64,000 nt of DNA, from contig CM036159.1 of the NCBI GenBank assembly GCA_020631735.1, positions 14,609,511-14,673,510 on the forward strand, given 5' to 3'. The position numbers were made by a program, and so were the translations under genes. Below are positions 22,224-33,278 of this stretch, one piece after another. This stretch comes from Saccharum officinarum. Lineage: Eukaryota > Streptophyta > Magnoliopsida > Poales > Poaceae. Each line of letters starts with the position of its first letter. The first letter of the stretch is position 1. Below the pieces are notes generated by a model. The model was given only the letters and a program-made list of their open reading frames with translations. It was not told where the DNA came from and ran no database searches.

Positions 22224-24185
22224 TAAAAGTCCTATGTTTGGTGTTGGTAATTAGTGACAATGCCTAAGTACTAATCCCATGCCTAAGTTGTATGTAGCAT
22301 ATGAGGATTAGTACACTCCAAGGTTGGTGGCAAGATGGACATGGTGATCATGATGGCCACACTTGGATTTGGACGCAACCCTATGTGATCAAGGCAAAGG
22401 TATATGCTTAAGGGTTGTGTTTTAGTAACCAAGACACCTAGTGGGTGTGGTTACATTATAGGATAGATAGCTGTACTATAAAGAGGGGAATGACGCGGCT
22501 ATTGAACTCCTAAGTGCCTCTAGATGTGCATTTCATGATCATATGCATTTGGATAGAACTAATATCGCCTCGAAAAATGATTGTGAAAATGCTAACACAC
22601 TCACACATGACGAGATCACTTGGTGATGTTAGCATGTTTGCGACGGCGGTGGAGTTTGAGCGGTAGAGAGGGTTGGGTTCCTCTTCCCTCCCGTCGAGCT
22701 TGCGAGGCGGGATTCAGGCGTTTTCGAGAAGTTGAAAACGATTATTTTCCACTACGCCGGAAGTCCGGAAAAGAAACGGAGGCGAACGGAGGTCACAGAG
22801 GTGACGGACGCTGAACCGGACGCGGTCCTTGCATGACCGGACGCGTCGGTCAGTGTTCAGTGTCTGCGTGTTTTTCAGTTCGATGATCGGACGCGAGGCG
22901 CGTCCGGTCACTGATGATCGGACGCGTCCGGTCGTTCAGGGAGCTTACTGGACTCTAACCGGACGCTGTCATTGTCGCGTCCGGTCATTTTCTTCAGCGC
23001 GTCCGGTCACTATTTTGTTGAGCGCTGCTCAGGCGACCAGCGTGTCCGATCCTTCACGGGACCAGCGCGTCCGGTCAGTTGGACCAGCGCGTCCGGTCGT
23101 TGCTTCGCAGTTAGCCGTTGGGCGACCAGCGCGTCCGGTCGTTTGGACCAGCGCGTCCGGTCAGTACTTTACGAGTTAGCCGTTGGGCAACCGGCGCGTC
23201 CGGTCAGTTGGACCAGCACGTCCGGTCAGCCCGATTTCGGCTGTTTAAGTTTCTAACGGCTATATTCGAAGGGGTACGTCTATAAATACTCGTTGGCCGG
23301 CTCAAGGCTCTATCTCTCGAACATTTTGACATACTTGTGAGCACTTTGAGCTAAGCAACTCCCCTCCCACTCATCTCTCTTGCTTCTTTGCATATTCGAA
23401 GTGAGATTGAGTGATCCAAGTGCATTTGCATTGTGAGATTGCATCTAGTTGGCACTTGGTGGTTGATTTGCTGCGGGGTTCTTGTTTCTCTTGGTGGTTG
23501 CCGCCACCTAGACGGCTTGGAGCAGCTTGGAGGTGTTGGCAAGAGTTGGTGATTGTTCTTGGCCACCTCCGGTGATTGTAAGGGGTTTGTGCCTACCTTG
23601 GCGAAGCGCCAAAGGCAACGTTAGTAAATTGCTCGTGTCATTGCAACCTTTTTCCATTTGGTAGGTTCTTGTGGTGCCTTTTGAGAGGCTCGGTGTGAGA
23701 CCGATTAGCCACCGAACCACGTGGTGAAGAGGGACACAACGGGGACTAGCGTGCCGGCAAGCACGTGAACCTCGGGATAAATCTTCGTGTCATCACTTTC
23801 ATATTATGATTGATTGATCCCGGTGTTTGGTTATCTTGGTATTCATTGTTGATCATATTGGTTGGCTCAATACTTCGCCCCTCGGTGATACCCTCCTATC
23901 TCTCTTGTATTAATTTCTTAGTTATCTTTGCTAGCTAGTTAGCTTTGCTAGAGTAGTTCTTTTGTGTAGCTTGCTAGTTATAGTTGTACTTACCTTCTCG
24001 GTTTGACTTGTACAGTTGAGTGCAAATACTAGAATTGTGAATTGGATAGGTGGCTTGCAAACACCCCGTAGGCTAAGCAAAACTCGCATCTCGCTATTTG
24101 TTTTATTGATAAACTTGTTTAGCTTGTCTTTGTAGAAAATTTTAAATAGGCTATTCACCCCCCCTCTAGCCATCAAGACCTTTCA
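22224..24185 (+). repeat. 3' LTR of element A
   Basis: It begins TAAAAGTCCTATG right after AAGGGGGAGAT (the expected TG has become TA) and ends CATCAAGACCTTTCA. Length is 1962 bp. U3 (about 22810-23235) holds a dense array of CGCGTCCGGTC-type motifs. TATAAATAC is at 23281. Partial homology to LTR B and LTR C at both ends shows a common family. Confidence 0.85.
23281..23288 (+). promoter_or_regulatory. TATA box of LTR A
   Basis: TATAAATA lies directly downstream of the CG-rich motif array, at the place equivalent to the TATA boxes of LTR B. Confidence 0.6.
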
Positions 24186-25389
24186 CCAGCACGTCTGGTC
24201 AGTTCACCTGAGCGCAGAAGTAGAGCGTGCGACCGGTGCGTCCGGTCCCTCACGGAACCGGAGCGTCCGATCAGGCGTCTAGAGGGGCAGAGCGAAGCGG
24301 AGTGACGATCGAACGCGTGGCGCGTCCGGTCACATGCGATCGGACGCGTCCGGTCTCGACGAGAGCTTACTAGAACGCGACCGGACGCTGGCACTGTCGC
24401 GTCCGGTCAAACGGTTGAGTGCGTCCGGTCTCGGCAACGGCTAGTTCTGACGCGCACTGTTTCTTGCTGTCGTGTAGTGACCGAACGCGTCCGGTCCCCC
24501 TGACCAGAGCGTCCGGTCATCACGATTTTCGCTGCGTCGTCCGTAACGGCTAGCTGTGTACCCCTTCGTTATAAATAGAGGGTGTCCGGGGTTTGAGGGT
24601 AACTCTTGCACATTTTGAGACCTAGAGACATCCTTTGAGCTAGAGAACAACCCCTCCACTCATCTCTTTGATTGATTGCACATCTTGAGTGAGATTGAGT
24701 GAGATTCAAGTGCATTGCTTGAGAGTTGCATTCTAGAGGCACTTGATCTTCGAGTTGCTGCGGATTTCTTGTTACTCTTCCGTGTTTCCTGACACAGTAG
24801 ACGGCTTAGAGCAGCGAAGGTGATTGAGCTCGCAATTAGAGATTGTTGGAGCCTTCACCAAGTGTTGTAAGGGGTTCTTGATCCTTCCCCGCGGAAGTTC
24901 GCGAATTGGATACTCTAGTGGAGCTCGTGGCTTGGAGGAACCCCATCTTGTGTGTGGTTGTACGATGCCCGCTAAGGGCTCGACTCTTGATAGTCGATTA
25001 GCTCACGAACCGACAAGTGGGTGTATCGCCACAACGGGGAGTAGCTTGCCGGAAAGCAAGTGAACCTCGGGATAAATTCTTATGTCATTCTCTTCCCGAG
25101 AATTTCTCTTGTGTGAGTGATTGATTGATACTTCTCATCTCTACATGGCGGTATAATCACTCGAAGCTCTTCTCTCATATTACATCTTGTATCTAGCTTG
25201 TTGTTGTTGTTGTTGTTGTTGTTGTGTTTAGTGGATAGCCTTGTACTAGACTTATGTAGGTGGCTTGCTTAATTAGTTAGAGTTAGTGCATTTTGCTCCG
25301 CCACCTTTTGTACTAACTTGTGGTTAAGTAATTATTGTAGAAGTTTTAATTAGGCTATTCACCCCCCTCTAGTCTATTTGGACCTTACA
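24186..25389 (+). repeat. 5' LTR of element B, left part missing
   Basis: This 1204-bp piece matches 32093-33278 of the 3' LTR of B, differing by scattered transitions and a longer (TTG)n run at about 25199-25225. It starts in mid-LTR (CCAGCACGT) exactly where LTR A ends, so A appears to be inserted in this LTR. TATAAATA is at 24570-24577. It ends TTGGACCTTACA, just before the primer-binding site. Confidence 0.88.
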
Positions 25390-25391
25390 AG

Positions 25392-25403
25392 TGGTATCGG
25401 AGC
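25392..25403 (+). other. Primer-binding site of element B
   Basis: TGGTATCGGAGC lies 2 nt after the 5' LTR. It differs at one base from TGGTATCAGAGC, the usual plant Copia site complementary to initiator methionine tRNA. Confidence 0.8.
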
Positions 25404-25449
25404 CGAGGCACCGTTTATTTGAGACTTAACAACCTACGGTGAAAAAGAA

Positions 25450-27340
25450 ATGGCTCAATTAAGCTTGCACATCAATAACACCAAGAAGGCACCTCACTTT
25501 GATGGCACAAATTATGCATATTGGAAGGTTAAGATGACCGCACACCTCAAGTCAATCAATAGAGAAGTGTGGAAGGTCACCGAAATAAAATTTAAGGTTG
25601 CTAATCTGGAAGCACCTACACCAGTGAAAGAGAAGAAGCTCCAATGCAATGACATTGCCATTAGTGCTCTTCATGAGGCACTAGATGACAAGACCTTTGA
25701 GCAAGTGAAGAACATTGAGATCGCTCATGATGCTTGGGCCAAGCTAGAAGAAACATTTGAGGGCACCGAAGGCACAAAGACCGCTAAAGCATATATCTTA
25801 CAAGAAAAATTTTCAAGCTTCAAGATGCAAGATGACGAGAGTGTACCGGAGATGTTTCATAAATTGCAAGTTATTGTCAACGAGCTCAAAGCTCTTGGTG
25901 AGGAAGTCAAGGACAACCAATTATCTATGAAGTTCTTGAGAAGCTTGCCCAAGAGGTTTGATACATTGATCACCGTGCTAGTAAGGACTACATTGAAGGA
26001 TTCAACTCCTCAATAAATATTTCAAGAAGTGATGACCGATGATTCATATAGAGAAGATGATGAGAAGGATGAGTTGGTCAAGAAGAAGAAGAAGGAGAAT
26101 GAGAAGAAAGATGATGAAAAAAAGAAGAGTGTGGCATTCAAAGCCACCACATCCAAGGGCAAATCCAAGATTGAATCATCAAGTGAAGAAGACTCAAGCT
26201 CTTGTGATAGTGATGACATTGATGAGAAGATGGCTCTCTTTGTCAAGCAATTTGACAAATTCATGAAGAAGAAGGGCTATCGTGCAAGAAGGAGGAAGAA
26301 CTCATCTAAGAAGAATGAGCATACCATGAGATGCTTTAGATGCCATAGCAAAGATCATCTCATTGCAAAGTGTCCTTATGATAGTGATGATGAAGATGCT
26401 ATCAAGAAGGAAAGGAAGAAGCAAAAGAAGAAGTAAGAAAAGAAGGAGAGCTCTCATAAAAAGAAGAATAATTCTCATGTTGCTACATGGGATAGTGATG
26501 ATTTCTCAAGTGATGATGAGGATGACTACAAGAGCAAGAAGAAGGGACATGCTAGCATTGCCATCCAAGATAAGGTCTCCCTCTTCGACACTCCATCATG
26601 CTTTATGGCTAAGGCCGCTAAGGTATCATCCGATGATGAGAGTGATCATGATAATGCTAGTGATAGTGATAGTGATGAAGAAGAATTCACTAAAGATGAA
26701 CTAATCACTATGCTAGAAGATTGCACTCAACATTTTAAAGAATCTAGAAAGGAGTGCAAGGGCTTGCTTAAGGAAAAGAAAAATCTTATGCAAGAACTTG
26801 ATGAGCTTAGGGCATCTTATGAGAGTCTAAAGGAAGACCATAAGAAGCTTCAAAAGTCTCACACTAAGCTTGAAGAAGCTCATTCCTCTCTAGTTGAAAA
26901 ATGTGAAAACATGTCAACTAATGTTGAGAAAGCTAAAACTTGCAACATAGGCATATCTTGTGATATAATTAATGAATCTTGTCATAAGCCTATTGTTGTT
27001 GCTCCCACTAACCCTTCATGTAGCGCATCTACATCATCCTCATCTAGTAGTGATGGTTTCACTTGTGACTCCACACTTATAGTTGAGAATGAAAATCTCA
27101 AGAAGGAGGTAAAAGAGCTCAATCACACCTTAGCTAAGGCTTATGGTGGTGAGGACCGCTTGCTTATGTGCTTGGATAGCCAAAGGACTTCTCTCTATAA
27201 AGAGGGATTGGGCTATAACCCCAAGAAAGGCAAGGCTGCTTTTGCTCCTCACAAAACTCGTTTTGTGAAGAACAATGGTAGCTATTGCAAAAGTTGCAAG
27301 CAAGTTGGTCACATAGAGCAATATTGCATGAACAAGAAAT
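25450..27340 (+). pseudogene. Element B gag with coiled coil and zinc knuckles
   Basis: It starts MAQLSLHINN with the Copia gag motif FDGTNYAYWKVKM (UBN2-type region) and EETFEGTEGTKTAKAY. A zinc knuckle CX2CX4HX4C (CFRCHSKDHLIAKC) sits near 26330, then acidic and lysine-rich segments, a coiled coil (about 26700-26930) and a second knuckle-like CKSCKQVGHIEQYC near 27290. In-frame stops at 26014-26016 (TAA in a CAA context) and 26434-26436 split it. All three pieces share one frame, so the breaks are point changes. Confidence 0.88.
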
Positions 27341-28330
27341 CCAATGCTAATGTATCCTCAATTAAGTTTGATTCTTTCTATATACTTACCAAGGGTACAA
27401 ATTTGATATTCAAAGGATTTAGACATGGTACCTTATACTTGGTTGACTTCAATGATAGTGAGACCCAATTGACATCATGCTTGCTTAGCAAATCTAGTAT
27501 GGGATGGTTGTGGCATAGAAGGTTTGGTCATGTTGGAATGAAACAATTGAACAAACTTTTGAGGCATGACTTAGTCAGAGGCTTGAAAGATGTGACTTTT
27601 GAAAAGGATAAACCATGTAGTGCTTGTCAAGCCGGCAAATAAGTTGGAAATGCACATCCTAATAAGAGTGAATGAGCACATCAAAGGCATTTGAGCTATT
27701 GCACATGGACTTGTTTGGGCCAACAACATACACTAGCATTGATGGGAACAAGTATAGTTTTGTGATAGTGGATGACTACACTAGATACACTTGGGTGTTC
27801 TTTCTCTATGACAAGAGTGATATTTATGATCTATTCAAATCTTTTATCAAAAGAGTGCAAAATGAGTTTGAAATCACCATCAACAAGATTAGAAGTGACA
27901 ATGGTAGTGAGTTTAAGAACACAAGAATTGAGAAATTGTGTGATGATCTTGGTATTGGACATCAATTCTCTCCAACCTACACTCCTCAATCCAATGGTGT
28001 AGTTGAAAGAAAGAATAGAACTTTGATTGACATGGCTAGATCAATGCTTAGTGAATATAATGTGAGTCATTCATTTTAGAGTGAAGCCATCAACACGGCT
28101 TGCTATTTTAGCAACCGTCTCTATTGCCATGGGAAGCTTGGAAAGACACCATATGAGCTATTGAATGGAAGAAAGCCCAACATTGTATACTTTAGAGTGT
28201 TTGGTTGCAAATACTATATTCTCAAGAAAGGCACTAGATTGAGCAAGTTTGAAAAGAAATGTGATGAAGGATTCTTACTTGGTTATTCTACCACAAGCAA
28301 AGCATATAGAGTTTAGAATCTCACAAATGG
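27341..28330 (+). pseudogene. Element B integrase, protease apparently deleted
   Basis: The HHCC zinc-binding domain of integrase (WHRRFGHVGM...CSACQAGK) is followed by the catalytic core: LLHMDLFGPT, FVIVDDYTRYTWVFFL, IRSDNGSEFKN and PTYTPQSNGVVERKNRTLID, i.e. the DDE residues. Stops at 27640, 28077 and 28315 and a frameshift near 27655 break it. Between the second zinc knuckle (27326) and the integrase zinc domain (27500) there is no room for the usual aspartic protease and no DSG-type motif, so the protease looks deleted. Confidence 0.85.
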
Positions 28331-28334
28331 CACC

Positions 28335-30268
28335 TTGGAAGAAGTTTATGATGTTGAGTTTGATGAAACTCAAGGGTCTCAAAATGAAGATCAAAATCTT
28401 GATGATGTGAGAGGAGATCAATTGGCAAATGCAATGAGAAACATAGACATTGGTGATGTTAGGCCAAGGCAAGTTGATGATGATGATGATGATACTCATG
28501 TGATCAACCAAAATGTGCAAATTGATACAAATCAAGCAAGCTATAGTGTTCTCATGATAAAGTGCAAGATCAAGGTCAAGCAAGTGGAAGTAATCAACTC
28601 CCAATACTCCAACCTACTAGCATTACAAGAGATCATCCATTGGACCAAATTATTGGTGGAATTCAAAGTGGTGTTTAAACTAGATCAAGGCTAGCATCCT
28701 TTTGTGAGCACTACTCATTTGTGTCACTTGAAGAACCTAAGAAAATAGAAGATGCATTGAAAGATTTCGATTGGGTAAATGCCATGCATGAAGAGCTAAA
28801 CAACTTTACTAGAAATCAAGTTTGGGAGCTTGTTGAGAGGCCAAAGAACTACAATGTGATTGGCACTAAGTGGATCTTTAGAAACAAGCAAGATCAAGAT
28901 GGCATAGTTGTGAGAAATAAAGCAAGATTGGTAGCACAAGGTTACACACAAGTTGAGGGTCTTGACTTTGGAGAAACATATGCACCGGTTGCAAGATTGG
29001 AGGCTATTAGAATCTTATTAGCATATGCTTGTGCACACAATATCAAGCTCTATCAAATAGATGTCAAGAGTGCATTTCTCAATGGCTACATCAATGAAGA
29101 AGTTTATGTTGAGCAACCTCCCGGTTTTGAAGATGACAAGAAGCCCAACCATGTTTACAAGCTCAAGAAGGCATTGTATGGTTTGAAGCAAGCACCTAGA
29201 GCATGGTATGAGAGGTTGAGGGACTTTCTTCTCTCTAAAGGGTTCAAGATGGGAAAGGTTGACACCACTCTCTTCACCAAGAAAATTGGAAATGACTTAT
29301 TTGTGTTGCAAATCTATGTGGATGACATTATCTTTGGATCAACTAACCAAGACTTTTGTGAAGAGTTTGGAAATATGATGGTAAAAGAGTTTGAGATGTC
29401 TATGATTGGAGAGCTTAGTTACTTTTTTAGACTTCAAATTAAGCAAATGAAGAATGACACTTTTGTAAGTCAAGGGAAGTACATCAAGGACATGATCAAG
29501 AAGTTTGGATTGCAAGATGCTAAGCCAATGAGTACATCAATGGGCACTAATGATCAATTGGGTGTTGATGCTAGTGGCAACATGGTAGATCAAAAGCAAT
29601 ACCGGTCTATGATTGGAAGTTTGCTCTATGTCACCGCTTCTAGGCCGGATGTGATGTTTAGTATGTGCAAGTGTGCAAGATATCAAGCTTCACCTAGAGA
29701 AAGTCACTTGAAAGCAACCAAGAGAATATTGAGATATCTTAAGGGCACTCATGATATTGGATTATGGTTTCCAAAGGGGTCTAACTTTGAGTTGATTGGA
29801 TATTCGGACTCCGACTATGGTGGATGCAAGATTGATAGAATGAGCACAAGTGGCACTTGTCAATTGCTTGGAAGGTCTCTTGTTTCATGGTCATCAAAGA
29901 AATAAAATAGTGTTGCACTATCTACCGCCGAGGCCGAATACATTAGTGCCGGTAGTTGTTGTGCATAATTACTTTGGATGAAGGCCACCTTGAATGACTT
30001 TGGAATCAAATTCAAGAATGTACCATTGTTTTGTGACAATGAAAGTGCTATCAAGATGACTCAAAATCCGGTTCAACATTTAAGAACAAAGCACATTGAC
30101 ATAAGACATCACTTCATAAGAGACCATCAACAAAAGGGTGATATTAGCATTGAAAGCATTGGCACCGAAGATCAACTAGCTGATATCTTTACAAAGCCAC
30201 TTGATGAGAAGAGATTTTACAAGTTGAAGAATGAATTGAACATACTTGACTTCTCCAACTTGAAATGA
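28335..30268 (+). pseudogene. Element B reverse transcriptase and RNase H
   Basis: A spacer (28335-28694) leads into RT at 28721: [74 protein letters not shown] and the catalytic [10 protein letters not shown]. RNase H follows ([75 protein letters not shown]). Stops at 29903 and about 29967 (both in CAA contexts) and a frameshift near 28700 inactivate it. The RT portion itself is uninterrupted for 394 codons. Confidence 0.9.
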
Positions 30269-31343
30269 GTGCACCCCCCACATTCTTATATGACATGCCT
30301 CTCCTCCAACATAGCAAGGTAAAGTTGTTTGACATATCATTCATACTTTGCTAAGGACATGTTTAGAACATATAGACATATTTGCATGACAAATAGGCTC
30401 ATTCATGAAAATCAAATGAGTTTAATGTATATATGGTACCACTATTGCTTCTATGTTTTAATTGATCTAGTGGTAGCATATAACATGTTTGTGGGCTTGC
30501 AAACCTAGTATTGAATCTAGAAAATGAGCTCATGATGTGTAATTCAACATGGTCAAGATAACCCTTATACTTTATGAGGTGTGAAGAAGCTTATCCTTGG
30601 ATCAAACCGAATTACATATTCTAGGCAAGTGATCTAGATTGAACCATAATTTGGACTCCCTCATATTGGTTGACTTGACTTTCACTAAAATTGGCACCTT
30701 TTTGGTGATTGTTGACAAAGGGGGAGAGAAAAGTCACAAAGAGAGAAAAGTCACAAAGATAGAAAAGTTACAAAGATAAAAAGTTGAGTTGCAAAGGGAG
30801 AGAAAATGACATTAGAAAGGAATCAATTAAAATTGAGCACACAAGTAGGGGGAGCAAGCTCATGAATTGTTTGTTGCATTTGTATGTGCAATAACATGAT
30901 GAATTATTGCATTGCAAAGCTTAAATTCATATTCATGATTGTATGGTGTATGCTAGAAATAGAACTTGAATGATGATTTGTTAAGAGTAGCTTTACAAGT
31001 GGTATCTAGACACCTTTGCTTATAATGTTGATCTCACGGGGTACTTTAGTGTTTGTGATCTTTACAAGTGATGTATTACAAGTGGTGTCTAGCTACATCG
31101 ATGCTAAGGATGGTATATAAAGGCAACTTCGATTGGTATCACGCTTCAAAGGTCCATTCTATATATCTTAGCATCAATTTGATAGTAGTAACGCTCCCAA
31201 AATTCAAATCCATACATATGTGCACAATTGAACCAAACTCATGGAAGCACATATGTAGGGGGAGCTAATACTATCGAAATTGAAAATTGATTTCATTTCA
31301 TAACTTTGTGATGGTTGTCATCAATTACCAAAAAGGGGGAGAT
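30269..31343 (+). other. 3' non-coding region of element B
   Basis: Non-coding. It has short tandem AAAGTCACAAAGA-type units at about 30728-30785 and PPT-like (A)AGGGGGAG motifs near 30717, 30846, 31254 and 31330. The last is AAAAAGGGGGAGAT, abutting the 3' LTR. No env-like frame is readable. Confidence 0.75.
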
Positions 31344-33278
31344 TGAAAGCCCAAGTTTGGTTTTGGTAATTAATGACACAAAGTTGCTAATGCCATGTGT
31401 TAAGTGTTTTGAGTTAGGCATAAGCAATACCTGTGATGAAGGTGTTCGTGGCAAGGAGTGGTGGCCACAAGATCACAAAGAAATGGTGCATGAACATGAA
31501 ATGACGATCATGGTGGAGATGCACATAATATGATGGACATGATGATCAAGTGAAGGAGAAGGATCTAAGAGCGCAAGGCAAAGGTATAAGCATAGGGTTT
31601 TTCTTTTGCCGGTCTAAGATGAGTAGAGAAGTGATTGACTGGGTTTAGGATACATAGCCGACTATCAAGAGGGGCAATCACGGTTAGCTCGGGAATCAAG
31701 TGCCACTAGATCAATGACTTGAGCATATGCATTAGGATCTAGTAGAGAGCTAACATAACGCCTTGAAAAATGTTTGTGAAATGCTAACACACTGCACATG
31801 GTGGTGTACTCTTGGTGGTGTTAGCACATTTGCGAAGGCGGTGGAGTTTAAGCGGTAGAGAGGGGTTTGGGTTCCTCTCTTCCTCCCACCGAGCTTGCGA
31901 GGCGGGATTCAACGCTTTTTGGAGAAGTGAAACGCCTATTTTCTACTGGGCCGAAAGTTGGAAAAGAAACGGAGGCGAACGGCGGTCACTGTGGTGACCG
32001 AACGCTGCACCGGACGCGGTCTCGGTCTGACCGGACGCGTCCGGTCAACTCGGTGCTGCTAGGGTTTCTGACCGGACACTGGTCTGGCCTGACCAGCACG
32101 TCCGGTCAGTTCACCTGAGCGTAGAAGTAGAGCGTGCGACCGGTGCGTCCGGTCCCTCACGGAACCGGAGCGTTCGGTCAGGCGTCCAGAGGGCAGAGCG
32201 AAGCGGAGTGACGATCGGACGCGCGGCGCGTCCGGTCACGTGCGATCGGACGCGTCCGGTCTCGACGGGAGCTTACTGGAACGCGACCGGACGCTGGCAC
32301 TGTCGCGTCCAGTCAAACGGTTGAGTGCGTCCGGTCTCGACAACGGCTAGTTCTGACGCGCACTGTTTCTTGCTGTCGTGTAGTGACCGGACGCGTCCGG
32401 TCCCCCTGACCGGAGCGTCCAGTCAGCACGATTTTCGCTGCGTCGTCCGTAACGGCTAGCTGCGTACCCCTTCGTTATAAATAGAGGGTGTCCGGGGTTT
32501 GAGGGTAACTCTTGCACATTTTAAGACCTAGAGACATCCTTTGAGCTAGAGAACAACCCCTCCACTCATCTCTTTGATTGATTGCACATCTTGAGTGAGA
32601 TTGAGTAAGATTCAAGTGCATTGCTTGAGAGTTGCATTCTAGAGGCACTTGATCTTCGAGTTGCTGTGGATTTCTTATTACTCTTCCGTGTTTCCCGACA
32701 CGGTAGACGGCTTGGAGCAGCGGAGGTGATTGAGCTCGCAATTGGAGATTGTTGGAGCCTTCACCAAGTGTTGTAAGGGGTTCTTGATCCTTCCCCACGG
32801 GAGTTCGCGAATTGGATACTCTAGTGGAGCTCGTGGCTTGGAGGATCCCATCTTGTGTGCGGTTGTGCGGTGCCCGCCGAGGGCTCGACTCTTGATAGTC
32901 GATTAGCTCGCGAACCGACAAGTGGGTGTATCGCCATAATGGGGAGTAGCTTGTCGGGAAGCAAGTGAATCTCGGGATAAATTCTTATGTCATTCTCTTC
33001 CCGAGGATTTCTCTTGTGTGATTGATTGATTGGTACTTCTTATCTCTACATGGCGGTATAATCACTCGAAGCTCTTCTCTCGTATTACATCTTGTATCTA
33101 GCTTGTTGTTGTTGTGTTTAGTGGATAGCCTTGTACTAGACTTGTGTAGGTGGCTTGCTTAATTAGTTAGAGCTAGTGCATTTTGCTCCGCCACCTTTTG
33201 TACTAACTTGTGGTTAAGTAATTATTGTAGAAGTTTTAATTAGGCTATTCACCCCCTCTAGCCTATTTGGACCTTACA
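31344..33278 (+). repeat. 3' LTR of element B, complete
   Basis: It starts TGAAAGCCCAAG after the polypurine tract and ends TTGGACCTTACA. Length is 1935 bp. A CGCGTCCGGTC-type motif array spans about 32006-32435 and TATAAATA is at 32476-32483. It has a shorter TTG run than the 5' LTR. About a dozen transitions and one 1-bp indel separate the two LTRs over the first 260 aligned bases. Confidence 0.9.

Noticed and set aside
22810..23240. CRISPR-like or satellite array
   Set aside because: Motif spacing and spacers are irregular, and the array lies in a eukaryotic LTR promoter; it is an LTR U3 motif cluster.
30269..31343. env-like ORF in element B
   Set aside because: SIRE-lineage elements may carry one here, but no frame of useful length is present.
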